In this document: positions 17,780 to 26,226 of the stretch, piece after piece
Layout: the number at the start of each line of letters is the position of its first letter
How positions within the stretch are numbered: the stretch's first letter is position 1
Assembly: GCF_030915525.1 (NCBI RefSeq)
Contig: NZ_CP133269.1
Span: 3,197,001 to 3,261,000 of the forward strand
Direction: 5' to 3'
Length of the DNA: 64,000 nucleotides
Source: Neobacillus sp. PS2-9
GTDB lineage: Bacteria > Bacillota > Bacilli > Bacillales > Cytobacillaceae
Position numbers and translations under genes: made by a program
Notes under the pieces: generated by a model
The model's input: only the letters and a program-made list of their open reading frames with translations
Databases searched by the model: none
Told to the model about the DNA's origin: nothing

Positions 17780-19725
17780 GTCGAGTAGAAGGGAGCCTTT
17801 CTACCTTACGGTAAATTGTACTCCTCCCCCTCACAGAACCGTGCTTGCGCTATTAACGCACACGGCTCCTCCTAGTTATCATTTACAGAATGTAGCTAAT
17901 CTCTTTTCGAAGTTCATAGATGTTCACTTTGATTCTTGGTAAAGGAAGTGGATATTTACTCAGAAAAAGATTAAATTTATCCCATGTGAAGGACTTCCTT
18001 TGGCTTCTTCTATTGAGCCATTTAAATAGTAAGTATTCGATTTTCTCTTTAAAGTTGTTAACAATTTGAGTGTTATCCGTGATGCAATAATAGTTGTAAT
18101 AGCCTATTAGTGAGCGTCTAAATCTATCCATAATCGTATGAATATCTTTATTTCTATTAGCCTTTAGCCATTCTTTAGATTCTCTTAGTTTGCCTTGGAC
18201 TTTCTTCCTGCTAGATTTCCGTTTTACCCGAAATTTCCCTTGTTTGCTTTTCCCACAATAGTGGGTAAACCCAAGGAAATCAAACGTAGCTGGTTTACTA
18301 TTCCCATCACGCTTTGCATTATTTTCTGCAAACCTTCCAAAGGGAATAATTTTAGTTTTATCCTCGGCTATTTCCAGGTTAAATTTCTTTAATCTCGATT
18401 TTAATGAATGGAAGAATTGCTCGGCTTCACTTTTATTCTGAAAACAACAAACAAAGTCATCTGCGTATCTTACTATATATGCCTGGCCTTTACATTGTTT
18501 CCTAACCACTTTTTCAAACCATAGATCAAGAACGTAATGGAGATAGACATTGGCTAATATCGGAGATATTACTCCACCTTGCGGTGTACCATTATCTGTC
18601 TTATATTTCTTACCTTCCTCCATGTATCCACCTTTAAGAAACCTGCTGATTATTCTCAGTAGGTTAGGGTCAGTGATACGAAGTTTCAAGAATTCCATCA
18701 TCCATTTGTGGTCAACGTTATCAAAGAAGCCTTTAATATCCACATCGACTACATTACTTACTGCTCTCTTCTCAATATATTGATTCAGTATTTTCAGCGC
18801 ATCGTGGCAGCTTCTATTTGGACGGAACCCAAATGAGCAGTCTAGAAAGTCATTTTCATAGATGGCATTTAGTATTTTCGTAATGTCTTTTTGAACAATT
18901 TTATCTTCATGTTCCGGTATTCCCAATGGTCTCCTCTTGTTTGAGTTGAGCTTTGGGATATACATTCTTCTTACTGGAACAGGACGATAACTTTTGCTTT
19001 TAAGCCTGCTTACTAAGTTCACTATGTTTTCGTCCAAGCTGTCACTGTATTGTTCTTTTGTCGTACCGTTGATACCAGTTGCCTTTTTATTAGACAATTC
19101 ATGATGACACTGAGTTAAGGATTGCTCATTCAATAAATGCGCAAGAGATGTGAATTTCATTTTGGGCTCGGATTTTGCTAATTCTGCTATCCTTAGTAGT
19201 TTTGTTTCCATTTATTATTCCTACCTCTGTGTGTAGTAAATGTGTCCCTAGTAAGGGTGATAACTGGTAGCTAGCCTTTCCTCCATCGGCATTACCCAAC
19301 TTCATTGGTACTACGCTGCTATCCGACTCCCTACATCGGCATTTGGTTTCCTTGCTTATTATCGCTTGTAGACCATACTCTTCTATAAAGTAGAAAAGAC
19401 CGGTAGGGTCTCCCGAGTTGCCGTATCATATCAATGTGTAACGTGCCAAGGTCTTTGACTCCAGAGAGGTTTCATCCTTCTTGCCTTTGACGAAGGATAA
19501 AATGTTGCTTTCTGCACGCAGGTAAGGCATCAGCCCTCTCGGTTTACTAACGATTATGGAGCTCAATCCCTTCAGCCGTTTGGCTTTCGGCCCGCCACCT
19601 AACTGTCTACGCTTAAAGACTAGAGTTACCCATAGTCCTCCAAGACTCGCTACGAGCGAATGGCTAGTTCTTACTCGACGGGAATCCCACCCGCTATATG
19701 ATACGACCTAGGCTCGGCCGCACAC
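17780..19725 (-). mobile_element. Group II intron 2, near-identical copy of intron 1
   Basis: Begins GTGTGCGGCC at 19725 and ends near CTCGAC at 17780 on the minus strand. The domain I, V and VI sequences match intron 1 almost base for base. It lies in the same position of another dispersed-repeat copy: TTTTTCAATTA to the left, CTGCTCCGTTACTTCAATAAG to the right. Confidence 0.9.
17883..19211 (-). CDS. ltrA: Group II intron reverse transcriptase/maturase (intron 2)
   Basis: 442 residues, the same length as the intron 1 protein, and differing at roughly twenty positions. The RT motifs FGFRPNRSCHDAL, DVDIKGFFDNVDH, GTPQGGVISPILAN and YADD are intact, as is the maturase domain. No endonuclease domain. 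Substitutions are mostly conservative, so it is probably still active or only recently separated. Confidence 0.93.
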   Translation of the reverse strand: METKLLRIAELAKSEPKMKFTSLAHLLNEQSLTQCHHELSNKKATGINGTTKEQYSDSLDENIVNLVSRLKSKSYRPVPVRRMYIPKLNSNKRRPLGIPEHEDKIVQKDITKILNAIYENDFLDCSFGFRPNRSCHDALKILNQYIEKRAVSNVVDVDIKGFFDNVDHKWMMEFLKLRITDPNLLRIISRFLKGGYMEEGKKYKTDNGTPQGGVISPILANVYLHYVLDLWFEKVVRKQCKGQAYIVRYADDFVCCFQNKSEAEQFFHSLKSRLKKFNLEIAEDKTKIIPFGRFAENNAKRDGNSKPATFDFLGFTHYCGKSKQGKFRVKRKSSRKKVQGKLRESKEWLKANRNKDIHTIMDRFRRSLIGYYNYYCITDNTQIVNNFKEKIEYLLFKWLNRRSQRKSFTWDKFNLFLSKYPLPLPRIKVNIYELRKEISYIL

Positions 19726-19802
19726 CTGCTCCGTTACTTCAATAAGAAAAACTATCAAAAAGACAGCCTCGCTCTTTCGCTAATGCCCCCAGTTAGTTTA
19801 AC
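19726..19802 (+). repeat. Dispersed intergenic repeat, copy 10, split by intron 2
   Basis: CTGCTCCGTTACTTCAATAAG continues the left piece CAATTA at 17774-17779. The right arm is TAATGCCCCCAGTTAGTTTAAC. Confidence 0.7.
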
Positions 19803-19850
19803 AATTTATGCTTTTTATTATTGGTATGAACAGGGTATTAAGTTCTTTTA

Positions 19851-20249
19851 TTATTTAGGTAGATTTAGTTGCCACGAAACTCCAAAACGGTCATTTAGCC
19901 AGCCAAATTTCTTACTGAAACCATAATTTCCTAGTGGCATAAGTGCTTGTCCACCTTCGTTCAGTTTCTGATAAAGATTGTCAAGTTCTTCTTCAGTATT
20001 ACAAGTAACAAATATTGAGAACGAAGGTGTGAAGGAAAACTGATGTTTTACATTACTGTCACTGCACATAAATTCTTGTCCTTTTAAAGTGAAAGTAGCC
20101 TGCATGACAGTTCCTTCATTCCCACTCTCATTTGCACCATATCGAACAATATTTGTAATTGCTGAATCCTCAATCAGAGATGTGTAAAAATTCATTGCTT
20201 CTTCAGCTTTGCCATCTTGAAACATTAAAAATGGTGTGACCTTTTCCAT
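19851..20249 (-). CDS. PhnB-like VOC protein
   Basis: 132 residues. It starts MEKVTPFLMFQDGKAEEAMN and contains QEFMCSDSN and FGWLNDRFGVSWQL, the pattern of the PhnB-like branch of the VOC superfamily (often labelled 3-demethylubiquinone-9 3-methyltransferase domain, without evidence of that activity). The substrate is unknown. It is a single gene between the intron 2 site and repeat copies to its right. Confidence 0.8.
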   Translation of the reverse strand: MEKVTPFLMFQDGKAEEAMNFYTSLIEDSAITNIVRYGANESGNEGTVMQATFTLKGQEFMCSDSNVKHQFSFTPSFSIFVTCNTEEELDNLYQKLNEGGQALMPLGNYGFSKKFGWLNDRFGVSWQLNLPK

Positions 20250-20320
20250 TATAAATCTACTCCTTTTAGTATCTATTTTCTAAATTATAATTCAACTTGT
20301 ATTATAATATCCATTCTGTT

Positions 20321-20345
20321 ACACTCCTGCTGTTAGTTAACGTAA
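20321..20345 (+). repeat. Partial copy of the dispersed repeat
   Basis: ACACTCCTGCTGTTAGTTAACG resembles the left arm; the rest is lost. Confidence 0.4.
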
Positions 20346-20469
20346 AAGGTTCTACGACCATAATTCTTTATTAATAATATGGAATAAAAAATAGTAGTCT
20401 ATTATCTGTAGACTTACCTCTCATCCCCACGAATTTGAATAATTAATTCTGCCCATTTTTGAGTTTCTT

Positions 20470-20545
20470 TTTCACTAAACAGCTCCGTTACTTGAATAAA
20501 GAAAAAGCGATTCTTCGTTTATTGAAGCATCGCACCGTTTGTTTA
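20470..20545 (+). repeat. Dispersed intergenic repeat, copy 11, abutting intron 3
   Basis: TTCACTAAACAGCTCCG then TTACTTGAATAAAG; hairpin GCGATTCTTC / GAAGCATCGC; right arm CACCGTTTGTTT, broken where the intron begins. Confidence 0.75.
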
Positions 20546-23097
20546 ATAGCAATAGGTAAGACTTTGATGTAATCTCCATCTTTTCCCCTGCTCCACACCC
20601 AACGTGCGGCTTTCACCGCATTAGGCGTCCCTCTTATTCTTTTAGACTAAAGCAACTAAATTACATACTTTACGAAATTGGTTTAGCTTCTTCAAGTGTT
20701 TTCCATTTAATTGAAGAACGTTCCTATATCGTTCAATCGTCTTTTCACTTGTAGCATGGATTAATCTATGGACATCTTTATGTACGATTACAAGATTATT
20801 AAACTCATCTGTACCTCCCAAATGACGGGGTAACTTATGATGACAGTGTACCTGATTAGATGTTAAGAATTCCCCTGTTACTGCACATATTCCTAATTGC
20901 ATTGAGTACCTTGAAATTCTGTTATCTGCAATTTCAAAATTGTCTTTGCTTGAAGGTATTTTTAACATTTTGTTAATTTCTATGGCAACGTCGGCTCTAA
21001 GTTTTTGATGAAGTTTATGCCTTCCTACTTTTGTATAATTACATATATCTTGACTGAAGTTCATGGCATTCTTTGTTTGAATATCTCCTAATGGAAATAA
21101 ATATGCACCAGCAATTTTTTATGTTCTGAAATTATTCTTATGAAGTCTCTTGTATGTTTCTGATGGTTTTATAGGTTTTCCATATTTGCCAATTGGTTTT
21201 AGACGATTATACATGGCTTTCAATAGACGATAGGCTATTTTTCCAAAATCTTTATTGATATGAGTCGCAACCTTGAAGTAATTTTTTATTCCGAGAATAT
21301 AAGCGTTATAATCCATGACAGTATGTGGTGTTGGTTTATTTTGGATTTCGCGAATTAAATATCTAAATTTTTCTAGTATATTTTTCATCTTATTATCCAT
21401 AACGTGTGTATTGGCTACGTATGTATTACGCTTGGTTACTGATTTATGAGAAAAACCCAGAAAATCAGATTTCCTCTTTCTAAGATTAGTAATCGCTGAT
21501 TTCTCGGTTGATATATCAAGGTTTAGCTGATTTTTTAAGTATTCCTTGGTAGCGTGAAATAATTTGATAGCTGATTGATGAGAATTTGTGAAAATCTTAA
21601 AATCATCTGCATATCTAACGATATACATTTGTTTGAGATTCGTTTTCCTTAACGCTCTTGTCTTACTATTGGTCGAGTAAGCATGTTTTGTTTTTAGGCA
21701 TTCCCATTGGTTAGCTATCCACCAATCCAAGTCATTTCAAACAATTTTTGATAAAAGAGGAGACAGGATTCCTCCTTGCGGAGTTCCTTTAGTTGGATCA
21801 CCAATGCCTTTGATTGGTGCTTTTAGCATTCTCGAGACAATCGTTAAAACACTCTTGTCCCGTATGCCTATATTGTACATTTGTTTAATTAACTTTAAAT
21901 GGTTCACGTTGTCAAAGAAACCTTGTATATCAATGTCTACTACATGATGCAACTTCACATTATTGACTAAGAACTGACATCTAGCCATTACATGATGAGT
22001 TGACCTATTTGGTCTAAAACCGTATGAATGGTGATAAAATTCAGCTTCACATATTGGCTCTAATACTTGTTTGAACATCTGTTGAATTAGTCTATCTCTC
22101 ATAGTCGGAATACCTAATGGACGTTTCTTTCCATTGGGTTTGGGTATCTCAACCCTTCGTACCGTTTGAGGTTTATAATTCTGTAATACTTTTCGAATTT
22201 CCTCGATAAATTCATCAGCGTTTTCAATCTTGTATTGGCCAATCGTGATGCCATCAGTTCCAGCTGTTTTTGAACCTGTATTCGCTTTAATGTTTCGAAA
22301 GGCTAATAAGATATTGTCTTTCGATATGATATGTTCATATAGCCTTAAACCCTTTGTAGCATTGTTTTTACTTCTCGCTCATAAAGGTCATCAAATATGT
22401 CCTGCATACCGTAATATTCTGCATGTCGTAAAGCTGTACTCACCGATGGATTGTTTCTCCTTCCTTGCGGAAAATCCCATCATCTTACTCGCCCCTGTGA
22501 GTTTCATTTAATTATGTTAGTTTTCAAAGAGAAGACTTGGGACTATCCCTCCACGTTCGTTACACGCTTCAACGGTACTGTGTCCCTACTTTCGCAAGAA
22601 TAAAGTCACTTCGATAAATAATTAGCTTATAAACACCATCCCGATAGTAGTCGTTTAATAGTAGATGTTTCTTACTTACAACGTTCCGATTAACCTAGCT
22701 TTACATATATCCGTAGGTGCTCACTTTAAGCCTGCCAACCTATATCCTCATTTGTTAGATATCCCGAAGTTCCTATACACTACTCGTACTTTCCGGTGTT
22801 TGACACTGCGTTCGAAGCATACGCCTTTCGAGCGTATTAATTTCTAGACCCGTACATTCGCAAGTTCGTCAGTCCAGTTGGACATTCTCACCATAGATAT
22901 TTTGTAGCATCCCGACCTATCAGATAAGCAACTTAGGTTCATTTCAGCCGACTTTACCTAGCTTCATACACATTCTAACTACTATCATTATGTGCTCAGA
23001 TAACTCGTTTCAGCTCAACATGACGGCTTTCATTCCGGGTTTCAATTAATCAGTTGTAATTGCTTAATAGCAATTCTCCTATTTCGTGTTTTGGCAC
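20546..23097 (-). mobile_element. Group II intron 3, degenerate (about 2.55 kb)
   Basis: On the minus strand it begins GTGCCAAAAC at 23097. A domain V-like hairpin lies at about 20593-20630 (GCGGTGAAAGCCGC core) and the 3' end has GTCTTACCTATTGCTATT. Its reading frame is broken in several places. It is a different lineage from introns 1, 2 and 4, because its protein had an HNH domain. The 3' flank is the right arm of a dispersed repeat. Confidence 0.8.
20642..22507 (-). pseudogene. Group II intron RT with HNH endonuclease domain, inactivated
   Basis: The frames, read together, give MKLTGASKMMGF near 22507, RT blocks (RPLGIPTMRDRLIQQ, YGFRPNRSTHHVM, DIDIQGFFDNVNH, GTPQGGILSPLLS, YADDFKIF), a maturase region, and an HNH endonuclease end (CAVTGEFLTSNQVHCHHKLP, then NNLVIVHKDVHRLIH). 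At least four lesions are visible: frameshifts near 22440 and 22345, an in-frame TGA near 21737 and an in-frame TAA at 21119. The intron cannot move by itself. Confidence 0.85.
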
Positions 23098-23204
23098 TTA
23101 TAAGGAAACGTTTCGCGCAGTAGAAACCTTCACAAACTCTTATTCATTTTATATAATCCAATCCCTTATAAGTGGATTGTCCTTAAATCTTACTCATTTA
23201 AAAA

Positions 23205-23290
23205 AGACGCCTTCTTATTAAAGAAAAGCGCCCGATTGTTGAATAAGCAGTTCAAAAAAAGGCGTTAATCCTTTTTGGATTAACGCACCA
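23205..23290 (+). repeat. Dispersed intergenic repeat, copy 12
   Basis: CGCCCGATTGTTGAATAAGC, then a perfect private hairpin GCGTTAATCC-TTTTT-GGATTAACGC. On the minus strand it could terminate the OYE transcript. Confidence 0.7.
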
Positions 23291-23319
23291 TGTAGTTTTT
23301 TTATAATACAAAACGACAG

Positions 23320-24459
23320 CTATACCTGAGCTTCAAAATCTTTAATCTTAGCATTCGGGCTTAGTATCTTTTCCGACTGGAAATCGGCTAGAGGTTCCCC
23401 GGCTTTCACCTTGTTTACCCAGTCATGGTTGGCTAGCGCCCCCTTTCCTAAGGTAACCACGTCAGCCTCTCCTTTTCCAATGATTTCTGTAGCTGCTCCC
23501 GGATTTTCAAGGTGCCCATTCGCAATAACAGGTAAGTTGCTGTATTTTTTTGCTAACCTTGCAAGTGAATCTCCACCATCTCCAAAAGCTGAATCGGTTG
23601 CGGTCGTGCCTTCTCCTTCCGGAAATGCTGGCTGCCATGCTTCATATTCCGTGACATGGATAAAATCAAGACCAGCTTGGACTAGCTGACCAAAGATAAT
23701 CTCAGCATCTCTTTCTTTTCCCTGCCACTTGTGTGAGTAATCATTTACTTTCCCTTGTGAAATTCGGATCCCAACGGTGTAGTCCTGTCCAACAGCTTCC
23801 CGAACAGCTTTCGAAACTTCCACCAGTAAACGCACACGATTTTCTGTAGAACCACCATATTCATCCTTACGCTGATTGGTATAATCCGTTAGGAACTGGT
23901 CTAATATATAGCCATTTGCCCCATGAATTTCAACTCCATCAAATCCAGCTGCTTGGGCATGTTTAGCCGCATTCACAAATCCGTTTATTACTTCTGTGAT
24001 TTCTTCCTTTGTCGCTTCTCTTGGTGTTGGAAAAGCCCCGTTTCCTCCGTAAAACTCCATTTGTTCACCTTTTGGTGGAACTGCAGAAGGAGCAATCGTT
24101 TCATTCACAAAACGATTTCCTTGTGACAGTGCTCCTGCGTGCATGAGCTGTGCAAATATTTTAGCTCCAGCTTGATGAACAGAATCCACTACTTTCTTCC
24201 AAGCTTGTACTTGTTCATCATAAACAATGCCTGGTTGATTCAAATACCCTTGACTATACTTATCATCCGGGTAAATTCCTTCTGTAATAATCAGTCCAAA
24301 TCCACCACGGGCAAATGACGTATAGTACGAAAGCATTTGATCGGTTGCATACCCTTCCGGTGTAGCACTTGTCCGTGTCATTGGGGCAACTCCTACCCGG
24401 TTATCTATTGTTGTGCTACCTAATGTCACTTTTTCAAACAACAAGTCTTTATTTGTCAT
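23320..24459 (-). CDS. Old yellow enzyme family NADH:flavin oxidoreductase
   Basis: 379 residues with an FMN-binding TIM barrel: NRVGVAPMTRTSA at the start, AQLMHAGAL, GFDGVEIHGANGYILDQFL, DEYGGSTENRVRL and a phosphate-binding end (VIANGHLENPG, DVVTLGKGALANHDW). These enzymes reduce activated C=C bonds of enones, quinones or nitro compounds with NAD(P)H. It lies 58 bp after the DsbA-like gene on the same strand and is probably cotranscribed with it. A divergent LysR gene sits beyond, so the pair may respond to electrophiles; that is inference. Confidence 0.9.
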   Translation of the reverse strand: MTNKDLLFEKVTLGSTTIDNRVGVAPMTRTSATPEGYATDQMLSYYTSFARGGFGLIITEGIYPDDKYSQGYLNQPGIVYDEQVQAWKKVVDSVHQAGAKIFAQLMHAGALSQGNRFVNETIAPSAVPPKGEQMEFYGGNGAFPTPREATKEEITEVINGFVNAAKHAQAAGFDGVEIHGANGYILDQFLTDYTNQRKDEYGGSTENRVRLLVEVSKAVREAVGQDYTVGIRISQGKVNDYSHKWQGKERDAEIIFGQLVQAGLDFIHVTEYEAWQPAFPEGEGTTATDSAFGDGGDSLARLAKKYSNLPVIANGHLENPGAATEIIGKGEADVVTLGKGALANHDWVNKVKAGEPLADFQSEKILSPNAKIKDFEAQV

Positions 24460-24517
24460 GAATTAAACCCCTTTCAAATTAAAAGCATATATAGTATTTT
24501 CCATTTCATTGAATGAA

Positions 24518-25165
24518 TTAACATCCGTCAATGCCGCAGGTCATACCTTCTGTTAATATTTGAGGCTTTTGTTTATCCAATTCATCCTTAATGATTTGTT
24601 CAATAGTTTCTTTAGAACGCACCCCAGCAATTTTGGTATCACCAATAATAAACGTCGGAACGGCAGTAATATTTGCTTCTTCATAAGCATGTTTCAATGC
24701 TTTTTTATGTGCATCTTTGTACCTTCTTGTTGTTAAAGCCTCCTTATATTCTTTTTCATTCAATCCTATTTCACCAGCTAACTTTGTTAGAACATTGATG
24801 TTGCCAATATCTTGTTCTTCCTGAAAAAAGGCACGCAGCATTCTGTCATTGTATTCATTACCTTTACCTTTTTCCTTTGCATATTGATAACCTTCAAAGG
24901 CTAAATGAGTATGTGGTTGGGGAGAGACTTTGGGAAGAACAATCTCAGTCCCCATGCGGTCAGCCATTGGATAAACGGACTGTTTCCACGTACTTTGTAA
25001 ATAATGTCCTTCCGGCTTTAATGTTTCATTTGGATATGGACGCAACTCATACGGCATCCACTCCACTTTTACATCTTTTCCTTTTATGGCTTCCTTAAGA
25101 GGTTGTTCTGCTAAAAAACAAAAAGGACATACATAATCTGAATACACCTTTATCTTTACCGTCAG
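24518..25165 (-). CDS. DsbA/FrnE-family thioredoxin-fold oxidoreductase
   Basis: 215 residues from the proposed start. It has the active site YSDYVCPFC near residue 15 (CPFC), a helical insertion, and the cis-proline region NITAVPTFIIGDTKIAG; an extra Cys pair lies at the end (GMTCGIDGC). It has no signal peptide, so it acts in the cytosol, like FrnE and polyketide-linked isomerases. The start is CTG at 25165: a perfect AGGAGGT lies 7 nt upstream and the frame reads MTVKIKVYSDY. The first conventional codon, GTG at 25147, is 25 nt from that site. First gene of an operon with the OYE gene. Confidence 0.85.
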   Translation of the reverse strand: MTVKIKVYSDYVCPFCFLAEQPLKEAIKGKDVKVEWMPYELRPYPNETLKPEGHYLQSTWKQSVYPMADRMGTEIVLPKVSPQPHTHLAFEGYQYAKEKGKGNEYNDRMLRAFFQEEQDIGNINVLTKLAGEIGLNEKEYKEALTTRRYKDAHKKALKHAYEEANITAVPTFIIGDTKIAGVRSKETIEQIIKDELDKQKPQILTEGMTCGIDGC

Positions 25166-25296
25166 GGTTATTACCTCCTATTTAATGTTTAAGATGTGTT
25201 GCATGTATAACATATCCTCCCTTTTAAGGTGGAAACTAATCACATTAAACAGACTTTTGTATCTGTGTACTGTTCCATTGTAAATCACCGGCTTAG

Positions 25297-25343
25297 TTTA
25301 GTAAAATAGATATAAATGAATATTTAATTCAGTAAAACTGATA
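25297..25343. promoter_or_regulatory. Paired direct repeats between the DsbA/OYE operon and the LysR gene
   Basis: TTTAGTAAAATAGATA (25297-25312) and TTCAGTAAAACTGATA (25328-25343) match at 13 of 16 positions and start 31 bp apart, close to three helical turns. The spacing fits a regulator bound on one DNA face, probably the adjacent LysR protein. Confidence 0.5.
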
Positions 25344-25364
25344 AGTAGTGGAGGATGTAATTTC

Positions 25365-26216
25365 ATGGAGCTTCGTCATTTAATAACTCTAAAGACAATT
25401 GTGGAGAAAGGAGGATTTAAAAAAGCAGCTGAACATCTTGGTTACGCTCAGTCCTCTGTAACAGCTCATATTAAAGAACTGGAGGAAGAGGTAGGAAAAC
25501 CATTATTTGATCGTTTAGGGAAAAAAGTTATTTTAACTCAATATGGTCATCATTTCCTTCCTTATGCTGTGAAGATAATAGAACTATATTCTCAAGCATT
25601 AAATACAAGTGATGAACCAACAGGTGATTTGACCATAGGGATATCGGAATCACTTACTATCGGTCGGATGCCATCTATTCTTCTCGAATATAAAATGTCT
25701 TACCCAAAAGTTAACCTTTCACTCAAATCAATAGAAAATTATCAGGTTGCATCAACTCTTCAAAACGGGGACATTGATTTAGCTCTAATATTAGAAAAAG
25801 ATGATTGGTCTCTTCCCGAGCTTAACTGTGAAATTTTAAAAAGAGAAAGAATGGTTTTAATAAGCCCTCCAAAGCAAGTAAACTCAAGAACTGTTTTATA
25901 TACGGAAAGATCATGTAGTTATAAGTCTGTTTTTGATCACTATATAAAATTTAAACAAATGGATGTGAAAGAAAGTTTAGATTTCCAGAGTATTGAAGCA
26001 ATTAAACAATGTGTTAAAAGTGGATTAGGGATTTCATTGGTACCCTACTTTTCAGTGAAAGAAGAATTAGAAAGTCAGAAATTGCATGGAGAGGAAGTAG
26101 AACCAGAACTTCCAGCTATTTCTACGTTCCTTGCATACCATAAGGACAAGTGGCTCTCTCCATCAATCAATAGTATGATTGCTTTAATAAAGAAACATTC
26201 TAAAAACTGGGATTAA
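25365..26216 (+). CDS. LysR-family transcriptional regulator
   Basis: 283 residues. The N-terminal winged helix (MELRHLITLKTIVEKGGFKK, AAEHLGYAQSSVTAHIKELE) is typical of LysR, followed by a periplasmic-binding-like effector domain (GDLTIGISESLTIGRMP, SGLGISLVPYFSVKEEL). GGAGG lies 10 nt before the ATG. It is divergent from the DsbA-like/OYE operon, the classic layout for a LysR regulator and its target. Its own terminator hairpin is now 1.9 kb away because intron 4 has been inserted just after the stop codon. Confidence 0.92.
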   Translation: MELRHLITLKTIVEKGGFKKAAEHLGYAQSSVTAHIKELEEEVGKPLFDRLGKKVILTQYGHHFLPYAVKIIELYSQALNTSDEPTGDLTIGISESLTIGRMPSILLEYKMSYPKVNLSLKSIENYQVASTLQNGDIDLALILEKDDWSLPELNCEILKRERMVLISPPKQVNSRTVLYTERSCSYKSVFDHYIKFKQMDVKESLDFQSIEAIKQCVKSGLGISLVPYFSVKEELESQKLHGEEVEPELPAISTFLAYHKDKWLSPSINSMIALIKKHSKNWD

Positions 26217-26226
26217 TTATAATAAA

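Noticed and set aside
21119..21737. In-frame TGA in the intron 3 RT as a selenocysteine codon, given selB in the window
   Set aside because: Relatives have no cysteine or selenocysteine there, a TAA and two frameshifts also break the gene, and no SECIS-like hairpin follows.
22665..22847. 60-codon plus-strand frame within intron 3
   Set aside because: Antisense to intron RNA domains, no start signal.
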